Of a DNA stretch of 36,660 bases, positions 1-7,265 are shown one piece after another. The stretch's first letter is position 1, and each line of letters opens with the position of its first letter. Source of the DNA: Myxococcales bacterium (GTDB lineage: Bacteria > Myxococcota > Myxococcia > Myxococcales > Myxococcaceae); contig JAUXRI010000323.1 in the NCBI GenBank assembly GCA_030681895.1, forward strand, positions 1 to 36,660. The letters run 5' to 3'. Both the position numbers and the translations under genes were made by a program. The notes beneath the pieces were generated by a model. The model was not told the DNA's origin, did no database searches, and saw nothing but the letters and a program-made list of their open reading frames with translations.

Positions 1-96
1 AAGGCCTTGCGCGACAAGGCCCAGGTGAAGGTGAACGAGCAGGTGCTGTTGTCGGTCACGGGCCGCCCGCTCGGTGGGGCGACCGCCGAGCCCTGA
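1..96 (+). CDS. C-terminal end of a probable peptidyl-prolyl isomerase (partial)
   Basis: The first 31 codons are open from the window edge to a TGA at 94-96. The peptide contains the segment RDKAQVKVNEQVL, which resembles the tail that follows the parvulin (PpiC) domain in SurA/PrsA-type chaperones, where a short helix and a Val-rich strand close the fold. The next gene, 35 bases downstream on the same strand, is itself a SurA-like isomerase, and tandem PPIase genes are common in this group. The function is therefore inferred from a very short segment plus context. Almost the entire gene lies upstream of the window, so domain content and signal peptide cannot be seen. Confidence 0.5.
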   Translation, partial: KALRDKAQVKVNEQVLLSVTGRPLGGATAEP

Positions 97-131
97 GCGC
101 ATTCGATTGAGCGGCGGGGCGTCATGGGGCT

Positions 132-1097
132 ATGCCCCTGCTCGTGAAGCGCCTGCCCCTGCTCTGCCTCATTCTCGCCGTCACCGCGCATGCCGAGCTG
201 GTCGACCGGGTCGCCGCCGTCGTGAACAGCGACATCATCGCGCAGTCCGAGGTCGAGGCCCGCGCCGCGCCCGAGCTGATGCGCCTTCGTGGTGAGCCCG
301 ACGCCGCAAAGCGCACCGAGCTGCGAGGCGTGCTGATCAAGCGCGTGCTCGAGGGCCTCATCGGCGAGAAGCTGATGGACGCGCAGGTGCGCGAGCTGAA
401 CATCGACATCACCGAGGCCGAGGTCGATCTGGGCGTCGACGACGTCAAGCGGCAGAACAACGTCGACGGCGCGCAGTTCGATCAGCTGCTCGCGCAAGAG
501 GGCTACACGCTGCCCGCGTTCCGCGCGTTCATGAAGAAGCACCTCTCGAAGCTCAAGCTGGTGAACTTGAAGGTGCGCTCGAAGGTGAAGGTGACCGACG
601 AAGACCTCAAGGCCGAGTACGCGAAGGTCTCGCGCGACGAGCAGCAGGACTTCGAGGTGCGGGCGCGCCACATCCTCGTGCAGGTCGCTCCGAAGGCGAC
701 GCCGGAGCAGGCCGAGCAGGCGCGGCTGAAGGCCGTGTCGTTGATGACCGAGGCGAAGAAGCCGGGCACCGACTTCGCGGCGCTGGCGAAGGCGAAGAGC
801 GAGGGCCCGTCGGCCTCTGATGGTGGCGACCTGGGCTTCTTCAAGCGTGGCGTCATGGTGGCCGAGTTCGACAAGGTGGCCTTCGGGATGCCCATCAACG
901 GCATCTCGGAGCCGGTTCGCACCAAGTTCGGCTGGCATGTCATCAAGGTCGAGGAGCGCAAGGCGATGGCCGCCAAGCCCTTCGACGAGATGCGGGACGT
1001 GCTCCGCGACCGGCTCACCCGCGTGCAGCTCGAGAAGTACACCGAGCAGTACGTGCAGGAGCTGCGGGCCGCGGCCACCATCGACATCAAGCTGTGA
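132..1097 (+). CDS. SurA-like periplasmic peptidyl-prolyl cis-trans isomerase
   Basis: A predicted 321-residue chaperone/isomerase for folding outer-membrane or secreted proteins in the periplasm. Residues 1-21 form a signal peptide (two basic residues, a Leu-rich core, then AHA before ELVDR). The segment VDRVAAVVNSDIIAQSEVE at about 23-41 matches the SurA N-terminal domain, and helices continue to about 165. A single parvulin domain spans about 174-275, with the family landmarks RARHILVQV, GGDLGFF and FGWHVIKVEER. E. coli SurA has two parvulin domains and about 430 residues, so this is a short, one-domain form, also comparable to PrsA. The stop overlaps the start of pdxA by four bases (GTGA), indicating translational coupling. 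A PPIase-like tail lies just upstream. The exact substrate set cannot be read from the sequence. Confidence 0.88.
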   Translation: MPLLVKRLPLLCLILAVTAHAELVDRVAAVVNSDIIAQSEVEARAAPELMRLRGEPDAAKRTELRGVLIKRVLEGLIGEKLMDAQVRELNIDITEAEVDLGVDDVKRQNNVDGAQFDQLLAQEGYTLPAFRAFMKKHLSKLKLVNLKVRSKVKVTDEDLKAEYAKVSRDEQQDFEVRARHILVQVAPKATPEQAEQARLKAVSLMTEAKKPGTDFAALAKAKSEGPSASDGGDLGFFKRGVMVAEFDKVAFGMPINGISEPVRTKFGWHVIKVEERKAMAAKPFDEMRDVLRDRLTRVQLEKYTEQYVQELRAAATIDIKL

Positions 1098-2005
1098 CGC
1101 GCGTCCGGGTCGGCATCTCGCTGGGAGATCCCAGCGGCGTCGGGCCCCAGGTGACCGCGAAGGCGCTCACGCGAGCCGCGGTGAAGCGCAACCTCGAGCC
1201 GGTGCTCTTCGGTGACGAAGGTGATCGCGCTCGCTTCGGGAAGACGGTCGAGTTCCACGCCGTGTCGGCGCTCAAGAAGGCCGACCGCCTCGCGGGAACA
1301 CCGTCTCGTGCAGGGGGCCGCGCGCAGTTCGAGGCCATCGTCGCGCTCATCGACGCCGCGAAGTCAGGCGCCATCGACGCGATGTGCACCGCCCCGGTGT
1401 CGAAGGAGCAGATCAGCCGCGCTGGCGTGCCGTTCATGGGGCACACCGAGGTGCTGGCCGAGGCGTTCGGCGTCGAGGTGGTGATGCTGATGAAGGGCCC
1501 GAAGCTCTCGGTCGCCCTCGCCACCAACCACGTGCCGCTCGCCGAGGTCCCGAAGACGCTCTCGGTGAAGGGCCTGCTGCAGACGCTCGGTATCATCGAC
1601 GCGGGCCTGTCACCGCTGCTGGGCCACCGGCCCGTCATCGCGCTCTGCGGGCTCAACCCGCACGCTGGCGAAGGGGGGCTCCTCGGACGTGAGGAGCTCG
1701 ACGTCATCGTGCCGGCGATGAAGCAGGCGACCCGTCGCGGGCTGCACGTCACCGGGCCACACGGCGCTGATGGGCTGTTCGCGCACCGCTCCGGCTTCGA
1801 CGTCGCGCTGGCCATGTTCCACGACCAGGGGCTGGTCGCGACCAAGACGCTCGACTTCGTGCACACGGTGAACGTGACGCTGGGCCTGCCGGTGCCCCGC
1901 ACCTCGCCGGACCACGGCACGGCGTATTCCCTCGCGAAGGCGGGCACGGCTGACGACACGCCGATGGTGTCGGCGCTCCTCGAGGCCGCGGCCTTCGTCA
2001 GGTGA
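1094..2005 (+). CDS. pdxA: 4-hydroxythreonine-4-phosphate dehydrogenase PdxA
   Basis: PdxA oxidises 4-phosphohydroxy-L-threonine with NAD(P); the product decarboxylates and feeds pyridoxine 5'-phosphate synthesis (DXP-dependent vitamin B6 pathway, cytoplasm). The 303-residue product shows the family signature throughout: GDPSGVGPQVT near the N-terminus, CTAPVSK at about 98-104, GHTEVLAE at 116-123, NPHAGEGG, GPHGADGLF, FHDQGL and the C-terminal SPDHGTAYSLA. The divalent-metal histidines expected from the E. coli enzyme correspond to H146 (ATNHVPL), H190 (NPHAGE) and H243 (FHDQGL). It is slightly shorter than the usual 320-330 residues, but no motif is missing. Translation starts at a GTG overlapping the stop of the SurA-like gene. 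This pairing parallels the surA-pdxA neighbourhood in proteobacteria. Confidence 0.96.
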   Translation: MTRVRVGISLGDPSGVGPQVTAKALTRAAVKRNLEPVLFGDEGDRARFGKTVEFHAVSALKKADRLAGTPSRAGGRAQFEAIVALIDAAKSGAIDAMCTAPVSKEQISRAGVPFMGHTEVLAEAFGVEVVMLMKGPKLSVALATNHVPLAEVPKTLSVKGLLQTLGIIDAGLSPLLGHRPVIALCGLNPHAGEGGLLGREELDVIVPAMKQATRRGLHVTGPHGADGLFAHRSGFDVALAMFHDQGLVATKTLDFVHTVNVTLGLPVPRTSPDHGTAYSLAKAGTADDTPMVSALLEAAAFVR

Positions 2006-2073
2006 CATCGACGCCCTGCGCCCTGCGGGACGTCGCGCTTTCGAACGGGCGCACCCCGTGCTCACATGAGTCT

Positions 2074-2080
2074 GGGAGGG
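2074..2080 (+). promoter_or_regulatory. Shine-Dalgarno deciding the kinase start
   Basis: GGGAGGG lies nine bases before a GTG at 2090. An in-frame ATG at 2066 has no purine-rich stretch before it. The ribosome-binding site therefore favours the GTG as the start of the zinc-ribbon kinase and places the first CxxC pair at residues 8-11. Confidence 0.55.
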
Positions 2081-2089
2081 TCGCTCTAC

Positions 2090-3601
2090 GTGCCGCGCGT
2101 CCGCGTCGTCTGTCAGCGCTGCAACACCGGCCTCGAGCGCGAGGTGCCCGCTCGTCCCGCGTTGACGAAGCCCGGGCTGGTTCAGCCAATGCTGACGCGC
2201 TGCCCGAAGTGCCGCGAGGTGGTGCTCGTCGACGACCCGAACCTGGGCCACGTCGTCAACGGCAAGTGGAAGCTCGAGGAGCGCCTGGGCTCGGGCGGCA
2301 TGGGCACCGTGTACCGCGCGGAAGACTTGAGCGTGGGGCGGCCGGTGGCGGTGAAGTTCCTGCACGCCGCGCTGCTGAAGGACCCCGACTCGGTGCACCG
2401 CTTCGAGCAGGAGTCCCGCAACATGGCGCGGGTCGACCACCCGAACCTCGTGCACCTCTACGCGGTGGAGCGCGACGGCGCGGTGCCATGCATCGTCATG
2501 AAGTACATCGAGGGGCGGCGGCTCACGACGGTGTTCCGTGAGAAGCGGCGCCTGACGCTGGCCGAGGTGTTGCCGCTGGTGGTGCAGATCGGCGGCGCCC
2601 TGTCGGCCCTGCACGCGCGAGGCTTCATTCACCGCGACCTCAAGCCCGGCAACGTGATGGTGGCCTCTGACGGCTTCGCGACGCTGCTCGACTTCGGCCT
2701 GATGCGCGCGATGGACACGAGCATGACGAGGCCCGGCACCATTCTCGGCACGCCCCACTACATGTCGCCGGAGCAGGCGGCCGGCAGCACCAACCTCGAC
2801 GGCCGGAGCGATCTCTATTCGCTCTCGGTGCTCACCACCGAGCTGCTCGCGGGGCAGCTCCCGTTCGCCATCGAGCCGACGGGCGAGATGCTCGCCTCTC
2901 GTGTCACCGAAGATGCCCGGCCGCCGCACCTGCTCAACTCGCAGATCCCCCGCAGCGTGTCCGACGTGTTGATGAAGGCGATGAGCCGCAAAGTGGGCGA
3001 ACGTTTCGCCGACGTCGACGCCTTCCTCGACGCGCTCATCGACGCCGCGAGCATCGGCCCCGTCGGGTTGCCAAGGCGAAAGCCTGCAGAGCTGAAGCTC
3101 GTGAGCGGCCGGGCGCCCGTGTGGCCTCCCGTGGCGCCGGTGCTGTCGAGCGCGCAGCTCGAAGAGCTCGGTTTGTCGATGCAGGACCTGTCGCAGGTGC
3201 CCGACGCCGAGGTGGTCTCCATCACCGATCCCGAGGCGCGCGGGCACCACGTCGACGAGGTGACCCAGGCGACGTCGGTGGCCGACCTGCGCGGCACGCT
3301 CGACGAGGTCTCGAACCCGACGCCCAAGCGCGACCCCGAACGAACGTTGCCACCGGCTGCGTCGTCGCTGCAGCAGACGACCCCGGCGCTCAAGCGCGTG
3401 GTGAGCAGCCCCGACCCGACGGACCCGCGGGCGAAAGCCGCAAAGCGAGACGTGAGCGTCGCCGACGAGCGCACGGTGCTGGCCCCACGGCGGGCCTCGA
3501 CGAGGGGAGCACCGAAGACGAGCCCCGTGGCCGTCTGGGCGGTGCTGCTCGCGGCCGCGCTGGGGCTCGGTGCGCTGGCGGCGTGGCTGGTGACGAGGTA
3601 G
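2090..3601 (+). CDS. Hanks-type Ser/Thr protein kinase with N-terminal zinc ribbon and C-terminal TM
   Basis: A 503-residue eukaryotic-type Ser/Thr kinase. It begins with a zinc-ribbon-like module, C8xxC11 and C38xxC41. The kinase domain spans roughly 60-330: Gly loop G67SGGMG, ATP-binding Lys89 (AVKF), catalytic HRDLKPGN with Asp183 and Lys185, DFG Asp201, then GTPHYMSPEQA in the activation segment. All catalytic residues are present, so it should be active. A low-complexity Pro/Asp/Ser-rich linker of about 150 residues leads to one hydrophobic helix at about 480-500 (VAVWAVLLAAALGLGALAAW). The kinase is thus probably tethered in the inner membrane with the catalytic part cytoplasmic and almost no periplasmic sensor. 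The GTG start was chosen for its ribosome-binding site; ATG 2066 would add eight residues. It lies 84 bases after pdxA and 20 bases before a second kinase. Substrates are unknown. Confidence 0.93.
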   Translation: MPRVRVVCQRCNTGLEREVPARPALTKPGLVQPMLTRCPKCREVVLVDDPNLGHVVNGKWKLEERLGSGGMGTVYRAEDLSVGRPVAVKFLHAALLKDPDSVHRFEQESRNMARVDHPNLVHLYAVERDGAVPCIVMKYIEGRRLTTVFREKRRLTLAEVLPLVVQIGGALSALHARGFIHRDLKPGNVMVASDGFATLLDFGLMRAMDTSMTRPGTILGTPHYMSPEQAAGSTNLDGRSDLYSLSVLTTELLAGQLPFAIEPTGEMLASRVTEDARPPHLLNSQIPRSVSDVLMKAMSRKVGERFADVDAFLDALIDAASIGPVGLPRRKPAELKLVSGRAPVWPPVAPVLSSAQLEELGLSMQDLSQVPDAEVVSITDPEARGHHVDEVTQATSVADLRGTLDEVSNPTPKRDPERTLPPAASSLQQTTPALKRVVSSPDPTDPRAKAAKRDVSVADERTVLAPRRASTRGAPKTSPVAVWAVLLAAALGLGALAAWLVTR

Positions 3602-3621
3602 CGGTCGACCCGAAAGACACG

Positions 3622-5238
3622 ATGGCCGACTCAGGCACCCTCAACCCGGCAGTCAAAGCCAACCTCGAGAAGGTCCTCGCTGAGGAGCAGCGCAGCGCCG
3701 CGCTCCGCATGGCCCAGATTCGCTTGCTCCTGTCGATCATCGCGGGCGTCATCGTCCTCACGCCCTCACAGCGCAACAACCCCACGCTGGCGCCGACGGT
3801 GTACGGCACGCTCGCCTTTCTCGTCGTGAGCGCCATCGTCTACGGCGTGACGCGCTTCGTGCCCTCGGTCGGCAAGTGGGGCACCCTCGCCGTGGCGTTC
3901 GTCGACGTGCCGATGCTGGCCTTCATCCAGCACCTGCAGGCCGAGCGGCTCCCGATGGCCTGGTACGGCATTCCGACGGCGGTCGCGCTGCCGTGTGGCC
4001 TGGTGGCGCTCTCGGCGCTGTCGTTGTCGCGGACCGTCATCGCGATCACCGCGCTGATGGCGACGGCGACGATCCTGCGGCGGCTCCTCTCGCTCGAACT
4101 CCCGACGCCGCCCATCCTGCTGACGATGCTCGTGCCTCCGGCGATCGGCCTCGTCGCCGTGACGGTGGTGGGCCGCATTCGGGCCCTGGTGCACGCCGCA
4201 CGAAAGAAGGACCTCGTCGGCAAGTACATTCTCGGCGAGCGCCTTGGCGCGGGCGGCATGGCCGAGGTCTTTCTGGCGACCTACAGCCCGGAAGGCGGCT
4301 TCGAGCGCAAGGTCGCGGTGAAGCGCATTCTGCCCAGCTACGCCGAGCGTCCCGAGTCGATCGCCTTGTTCCGTCGGGAGGCCGAGCTCGGCGCGGGGCT
4401 GGCGCACCCCAACGTCGTGCAGGTGCTCGACTTCGGCGCTGACGGCGACACGTGGTTCATCGCGATGGAGTTCGTCGATGGGCTTCCGCTGAGCCGGGTG
4501 CTGACCTTCGCGCGCAAGGCGGGCACGCCGCTGCCGCTGCCTGCATGCGTGTACCTCATCGAAGAGCTCTGCCAGGCGCTCGACTACATCCACACGCGAA
4601 CGTCGCCGACCGGCAGCGCGCTCCAGCTGATTCACCGTGACGTCAACCCGCCGAACGTCCTCGTCTCGCGCATCGGCGAGGTGAAGCTGAACGACTTCGG
4701 CGTGGCGCGTGCGGCAGGCAAGGAGCAGCTCACCGAGGCGGGCATGCTGCGGGGCAAGGTCGCGTACGCGGCGCCGGAGCAGCTGCTCGGCCAGCCGTAC
4801 GACGCGCGCGCCGATCTCTGGGCGCTCGGCATCACCGCGTTCGAGGTGCTCGTGCTCCAGAAACCCTTCACGGCGCCCGATGACGTGGCCCTCTATCGCG
4901 CTTGTCTCGAGGCGCCGCTCCCGGTGCCGAGGTCGCTGCGCGGCGACCTGCCCGAAGGCCTCGAAGAGATCGTCCTCGGCTTGCTGGTGCGCGACCCTGG
5001 CGCGCGATTCCAGACGGCGGAGCAGGTGCTCAAGCGGCTCGACGCACTCGACCCTTCGCTCACCGACCGGGTGCTCGGCCGTAAGCAGCTCGCCACGTGG
5101 GTCAATGACGTGCGCAAGACGATGAGTGACGAGGCGGCGTTCTCGCCCACGCCGTCGGCGAGCGTGCCCGATGGCCAGACGGCGACCATGACGCACGACG
5201 TCCGCACCACGCGCTCGACCAAGCCCGAAGGAAGTTGA
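3622..5238 (+). CDS. Membrane Ser/Thr protein kinase with N-terminal multi-TM domain
   Basis: A 538-residue protein with an unusual order: a membrane domain first, the kinase second. Residues about 33-190 contain around six hydrophobic segments (for example LLLSIIAGVIVL and ILLTMLVPPAIGLVAVTVV). The kinase occupies about 202-480: Gly loop G209AGGMA, Lys234 (AVKR), HRD Asp340, Asn345, and DFG Asp358 within LNDFGVARA. The catalytic loop reads HRDVNPPN, so the usual Lys two residues after the HRD Asp is Asn342; HRDVSPxN variants are frequent in myxobacterial kinases. A Ser/Thr-rich tail ends the protein. The open frame extends upstream over the previous gene, but ATG 3622 is the first plausible start after that gene's stop. 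The membrane part may sense a signal or only anchor the kinase. Co-transcription with the zinc-ribbon kinase is likely. Confidence 0.92.
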   Translation: MADSGTLNPAVKANLEKVLAEEQRSAALRMAQIRLLLSIIAGVIVLTPSQRNNPTLAPTVYGTLAFLVVSAIVYGVTRFVPSVGKWGTLAVAFVDVPMLAFIQHLQAERLPMAWYGIPTAVALPCGLVALSALSLSRTVIAITALMATATILRRLLSLELPTPPILLTMLVPPAIGLVAVTVVGRIRALVHAARKKDLVGKYILGERLGAGGMAEVFLATYSPEGGFERKVAVKRILPSYAERPESIALFRREAELGAGLAHPNVVQVLDFGADGDTWFIAMEFVDGLPLSRVLTFARKAGTPLPLPACVYLIEELCQALDYIHTRTSPTGSALQLIHRDVNPPNVLVSRIGEVKLNDFGVARAAGKEQLTEAGMLRGKVAYAAPEQLLGQPYDARADLWALGITAFEVLVLQKPFTAPDDVALYRACLEAPLPVPRSLRGDLPEGLEEIVLGLLVRDPGARFQTAEQVLKRLDALDPSLTDRVLGRKQLATWVNDVRKTMSDEAAFSPTPSASVPDGQTATMTHDVRTTRSTKPEGS

Positions 5239-5426
5239 ACGCGCGACCCTGTCGTTCGGGGAGGGCGACCGGCGTGTTTGCGCACAGCACCCGTCTTGAA
5301 CCTGCTGGAATCACTGGAGTGACATCGTGGGTGAAACATCAGCCACGGCTGGGACAGAGGGAGTTGCGAATCTCATCGCCGTTGAGCATCTTCCGCCGTC
5401 GTCTTTCCCCCTTCAGGAGCCCCCGC

Positions 5427-5855
5427 ATGAACCGCATCGTCCTTTCCGCAGTCCTCGCTGCTTCGTTCGTCGTCCCCTCCGTCGCGCTCGCGTGTGATGG
5501 CGCTCACCAGGCCGCCGTCGAGCCCAAGAAGGTCACCGTCGCTGAAGTCGCCACGTGGACGAAGGAGAAGAAGAAGTTCGTTCCGGTCGACGCCAACGGC
5601 AAGTCGACCCGCGACTCGCAGGGCGTGATCCCCGGCGCGGTGCTGCTCACCTCGTCGTCGCAGTACGACGTCAAGGAGCTGCCGGCCGACAAGGCCAACA
5701 CGCTCGTCTTCTACTGCGCGAGCGAGTCGTGCGGCGCCTCGAAGCAGGCCGCCGTGAAGGCGATGGAGGCGGGCTACACCGACGTCGCCGTCCTGCCTGC
5801 CGGTATCGCTGGCTGGAAGAAGTCGGGCCAGACGACGGCCAAGCCGAACAGCTGA
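5427..5855 (+). CDS. Secreted rhodanese-like protein
   Basis: A 142-residue exported protein with a single rhodanese fold. Residues 1-22 form a signal peptide ending VALA before Cys23; the residues before that Cys do not make a good lipobox, so cleavage by signal peptidase I is more likely. The rhodanese part covers about 35-140, with GVIPGAVLL in the middle. The active-site loop is FYCASESCGASK, giving candidate catalytic Cys97 and a second Cys102. The ending AGYTDVAVLPAGIAGWKKSG is typical of the family. Such proteins transfer sulfane sulfur or act in thiol redox; the substrate is unknown. Start ATG 5427 follows an AGGAG at 5415-5419. The open frame continues upstream without coding character, and the 188 bases before the gene show nothing else I could identify. 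Confidence 0.88.
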   Translation: MNRIVLSAVLAASFVVPSVALACDGAHQAAVEPKKVTVAEVATWTKEKKKFVPVDANGKSTRDSQGVIPGAVLLTSSSQYDVKELPADKANTLVFYCASESCGASKQAAVKAMEAGYTDVAVLPAGIAGWKKSGQTTAKPNS

Positions 5856-5880
5856 GTCGAGACTTCGTTCTGAAGCACCG

Positions 5881-5910
5881 AGGGCGTCTCTTCGAAAGAA
5901 GGGGCGCCCT
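5881..5910. terminator. Hairpin terminator between convergent genes
   Basis: The arms AGGGCG (5881-5886) and CGCCCT (5905-5910) form a GC-rich stem. A T-rich stretch (5911-5921) follows on the + strand. It lies 25 bases after the rhodanese stop and just beyond the stop of the opposing metallophosphoesterase gene. It should end transcription of the rhodanese gene, and could serve the opposing gene less well. Confidence 0.6.
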
Positions 5911-5920
5911 TCGTGTTTGT

Positions 5921-7147
5921 TCAGCCCTTCGCGCGGGTCAGCGTCACCTCGGTCACCTCACCACGTGGCCCGATGCGGAACGGAGGGCCCCAGTAGCCAG
6001 TGCCGTTGCTCGTGTACGTCGGCACGCCCCACAACGTCGCGAAGCCGCCGATGACGGGTTGCTGCAGCTTCACGAAGACCATGAAGGGGAAGATCTGCCC
6101 GCCATGCGTGTGGCCGCTCAGCATCAGGTCGACGCGGGTGTCCTTCACGCGCTTCGCGAACCGGGGCTGATGGGCGAGCAGCACGCGAGGCGCACCGACG
6201 GGAGCGCCCTCGAACGTCTTCGCCGCGTCGGGCTCATGCTGAGCGCTGAAGCGGCCGCCCTCGACGTCAGGCACGCCCCCGATGACGAGCTGCTGTCCAT
6301 CACGCTCGATGACGACGTGCTGGTTGTGCAGCACCGTCATGCCCAGGCGCGCGCCCTCGGCCTCCCAGCTGGACCCGCCGTGGTAGTACTCGTGGTTTCC
6401 CGTCACGTAGAAGACGCCATCTCGTCCACGCAGCCCCGCGAGCGGCGCGACCTCGTCACGCAGCTTCGCCACCGAGCCGTCGATCAGGTCTCCCGTCACC
6501 GCGACCGCGTCGGCGTTCAGGGAGTTCACGATGGTCGTCACGTGCGCCGCGAAGGTGCGCGTCAACGTCTCGCCGATGTGCACGTCGGTGATCTGCGCGA
6601 TGCGGTAGCCCTCGAACGCTTGCGGGAGGCCGGGAATCGTCACCGTCACGCGCTTGATGGCGGGCTTGCGAGCCACGAAGAAGCCACCCACCAGCGCCGG
6701 CACCACCACGGCGACGATCACGACCGCGCGCCAGAAGAGCCAGGTGGCGTCGACCGTCGTGACGCGGCCGGCGACCGCGAGCACCAGGTCCGAAAAAGCC
6801 GTCGAGGCGATCAGCAGGCCAAACGCGCCCATCCACGTGAAGCCAATCCACTGCAGCACCTTCGCGATGGGCCTCGGCAACAGCCGGCCGCCGATGAAGC
6901 CCGCGAAGATGGAACCAAAGCAGACCCACAGCCCGGTCCACCCCGCGCTCGCGAACGGCTCGGCGAGGCCCGCGTCGCGAATGAGCCGCGCGCCGAGGTA
7001 CCAGTGCAGCCCGACCACGACGGCCATCATCACCGTGAGGAACGCGAAGCCCCTGATGAAGAGGAGCACCGGCACGTCGTTGAGGCCCGCTGGGCGCGTG
7101 GCGGCGGGGTCAACGTCGTCAGCCACCGTCTCGGAGGAGTCAGCCAT
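5921..7147 (-). CDS. Membrane-anchored calcineurin-like metallophosphoesterase
   Basis: A 408-residue protein with an N-terminal membrane domain and a C-terminal calcineurin-like phosphoesterase domain of the YkuE/YaeI type. About four hydrophobic segments lie in residues 25-165. The catalytic domain carries the metal-ligand motifs in order: D188-V-H190 (ITDVHIG), D220 (TGDLID), N251-H252 (GNHEYY) and H346-T-H348 (SGHTHGGQ). All dinuclear metal ligands are present, so hydrolase activity is expected. Relatives act on phosphoester or UDP-sugar lipid substrates, but the substrate cannot be told here. I chose ATG 7147; an in-frame ATG at 7207 would add 20 basic, poorly structured residues. The gene is divergent from the lipoprotein gene at 7266 and convergent with the rhodanese gene. 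Confidence 0.9.
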   Translation of the reverse strand: MADSSETVADDVDPAATRPAGLNDVPVLLFIRGFAFLTVMMAVVVGLHWYLGARLIRDAGLAEPFASAGWTGLWVCFGSIFAGFIGGRLLPRPIAKVLQWIGFTWMGAFGLLIASTAFSDLVLAVAGRVTTVDATWLFWRAVVIVAVVVPALVGGFFVARKPAIKRVTVTIPGLPQAFEGYRIAQITDVHIGETLTRTFAAHVTTIVNSLNADAVAVTGDLIDGSVAKLRDEVAPLAGLRGRDGVFYVTGNHEYYHGGSSWEAEGARLGMTVLHNQHVVIERDGQQLVIGGVPDVEGGRFSAQHEPDAAKTFEGAPVGAPRVLLAHQPRFAKRVKDTRVDLMLSGHTHGGQIFPFMVFVKLQQPVIGGFATLWGVPTYTSNGTGYWGPPFRIGPRGEVTEVTLTRAKG

Positions 7148-7265
7148 GAGAACGGCACCGTAATGCGATGACCGCCGGGCCGCCCCTGCCTCTCTGGTCT
7201 GCTTCATCGTTCTTCATGTGCGCGAATCCGTGAAGCTGGCGAGCGCTGGGGGCACCAGGGAGGAC

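Noticed and set aside
1610..3250. A 546-codon open frame on the - strand over pdxA and the kinase
   Set aside because: It is antisense to two genes with clear family motifs, is His/Arg-rich without any domain, and is expected by chance in DNA this GC-rich.
3766..5196. A 476-codon open frame on the - strand over the membrane kinase
   Set aside because: It is dominated by Arg, His, Glu and Gln, which is the mirror of GC-rich coding, and the + strand kinase motifs are complete.
5239..5426. A riboswitch or small gene before the rhodanese gene
   Set aside because: The longer open frame here lacks coding character, and I saw no conserved RNA fold or clear promoter hexamers.
7148..7207. A 20-residue N-terminal extension of the metallophosphoesterase
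   Set aside because: The extension is polar and basic with no function visible, and neither start has a convincing ribosome-binding site; the shorter form was kept, with the longer noted.
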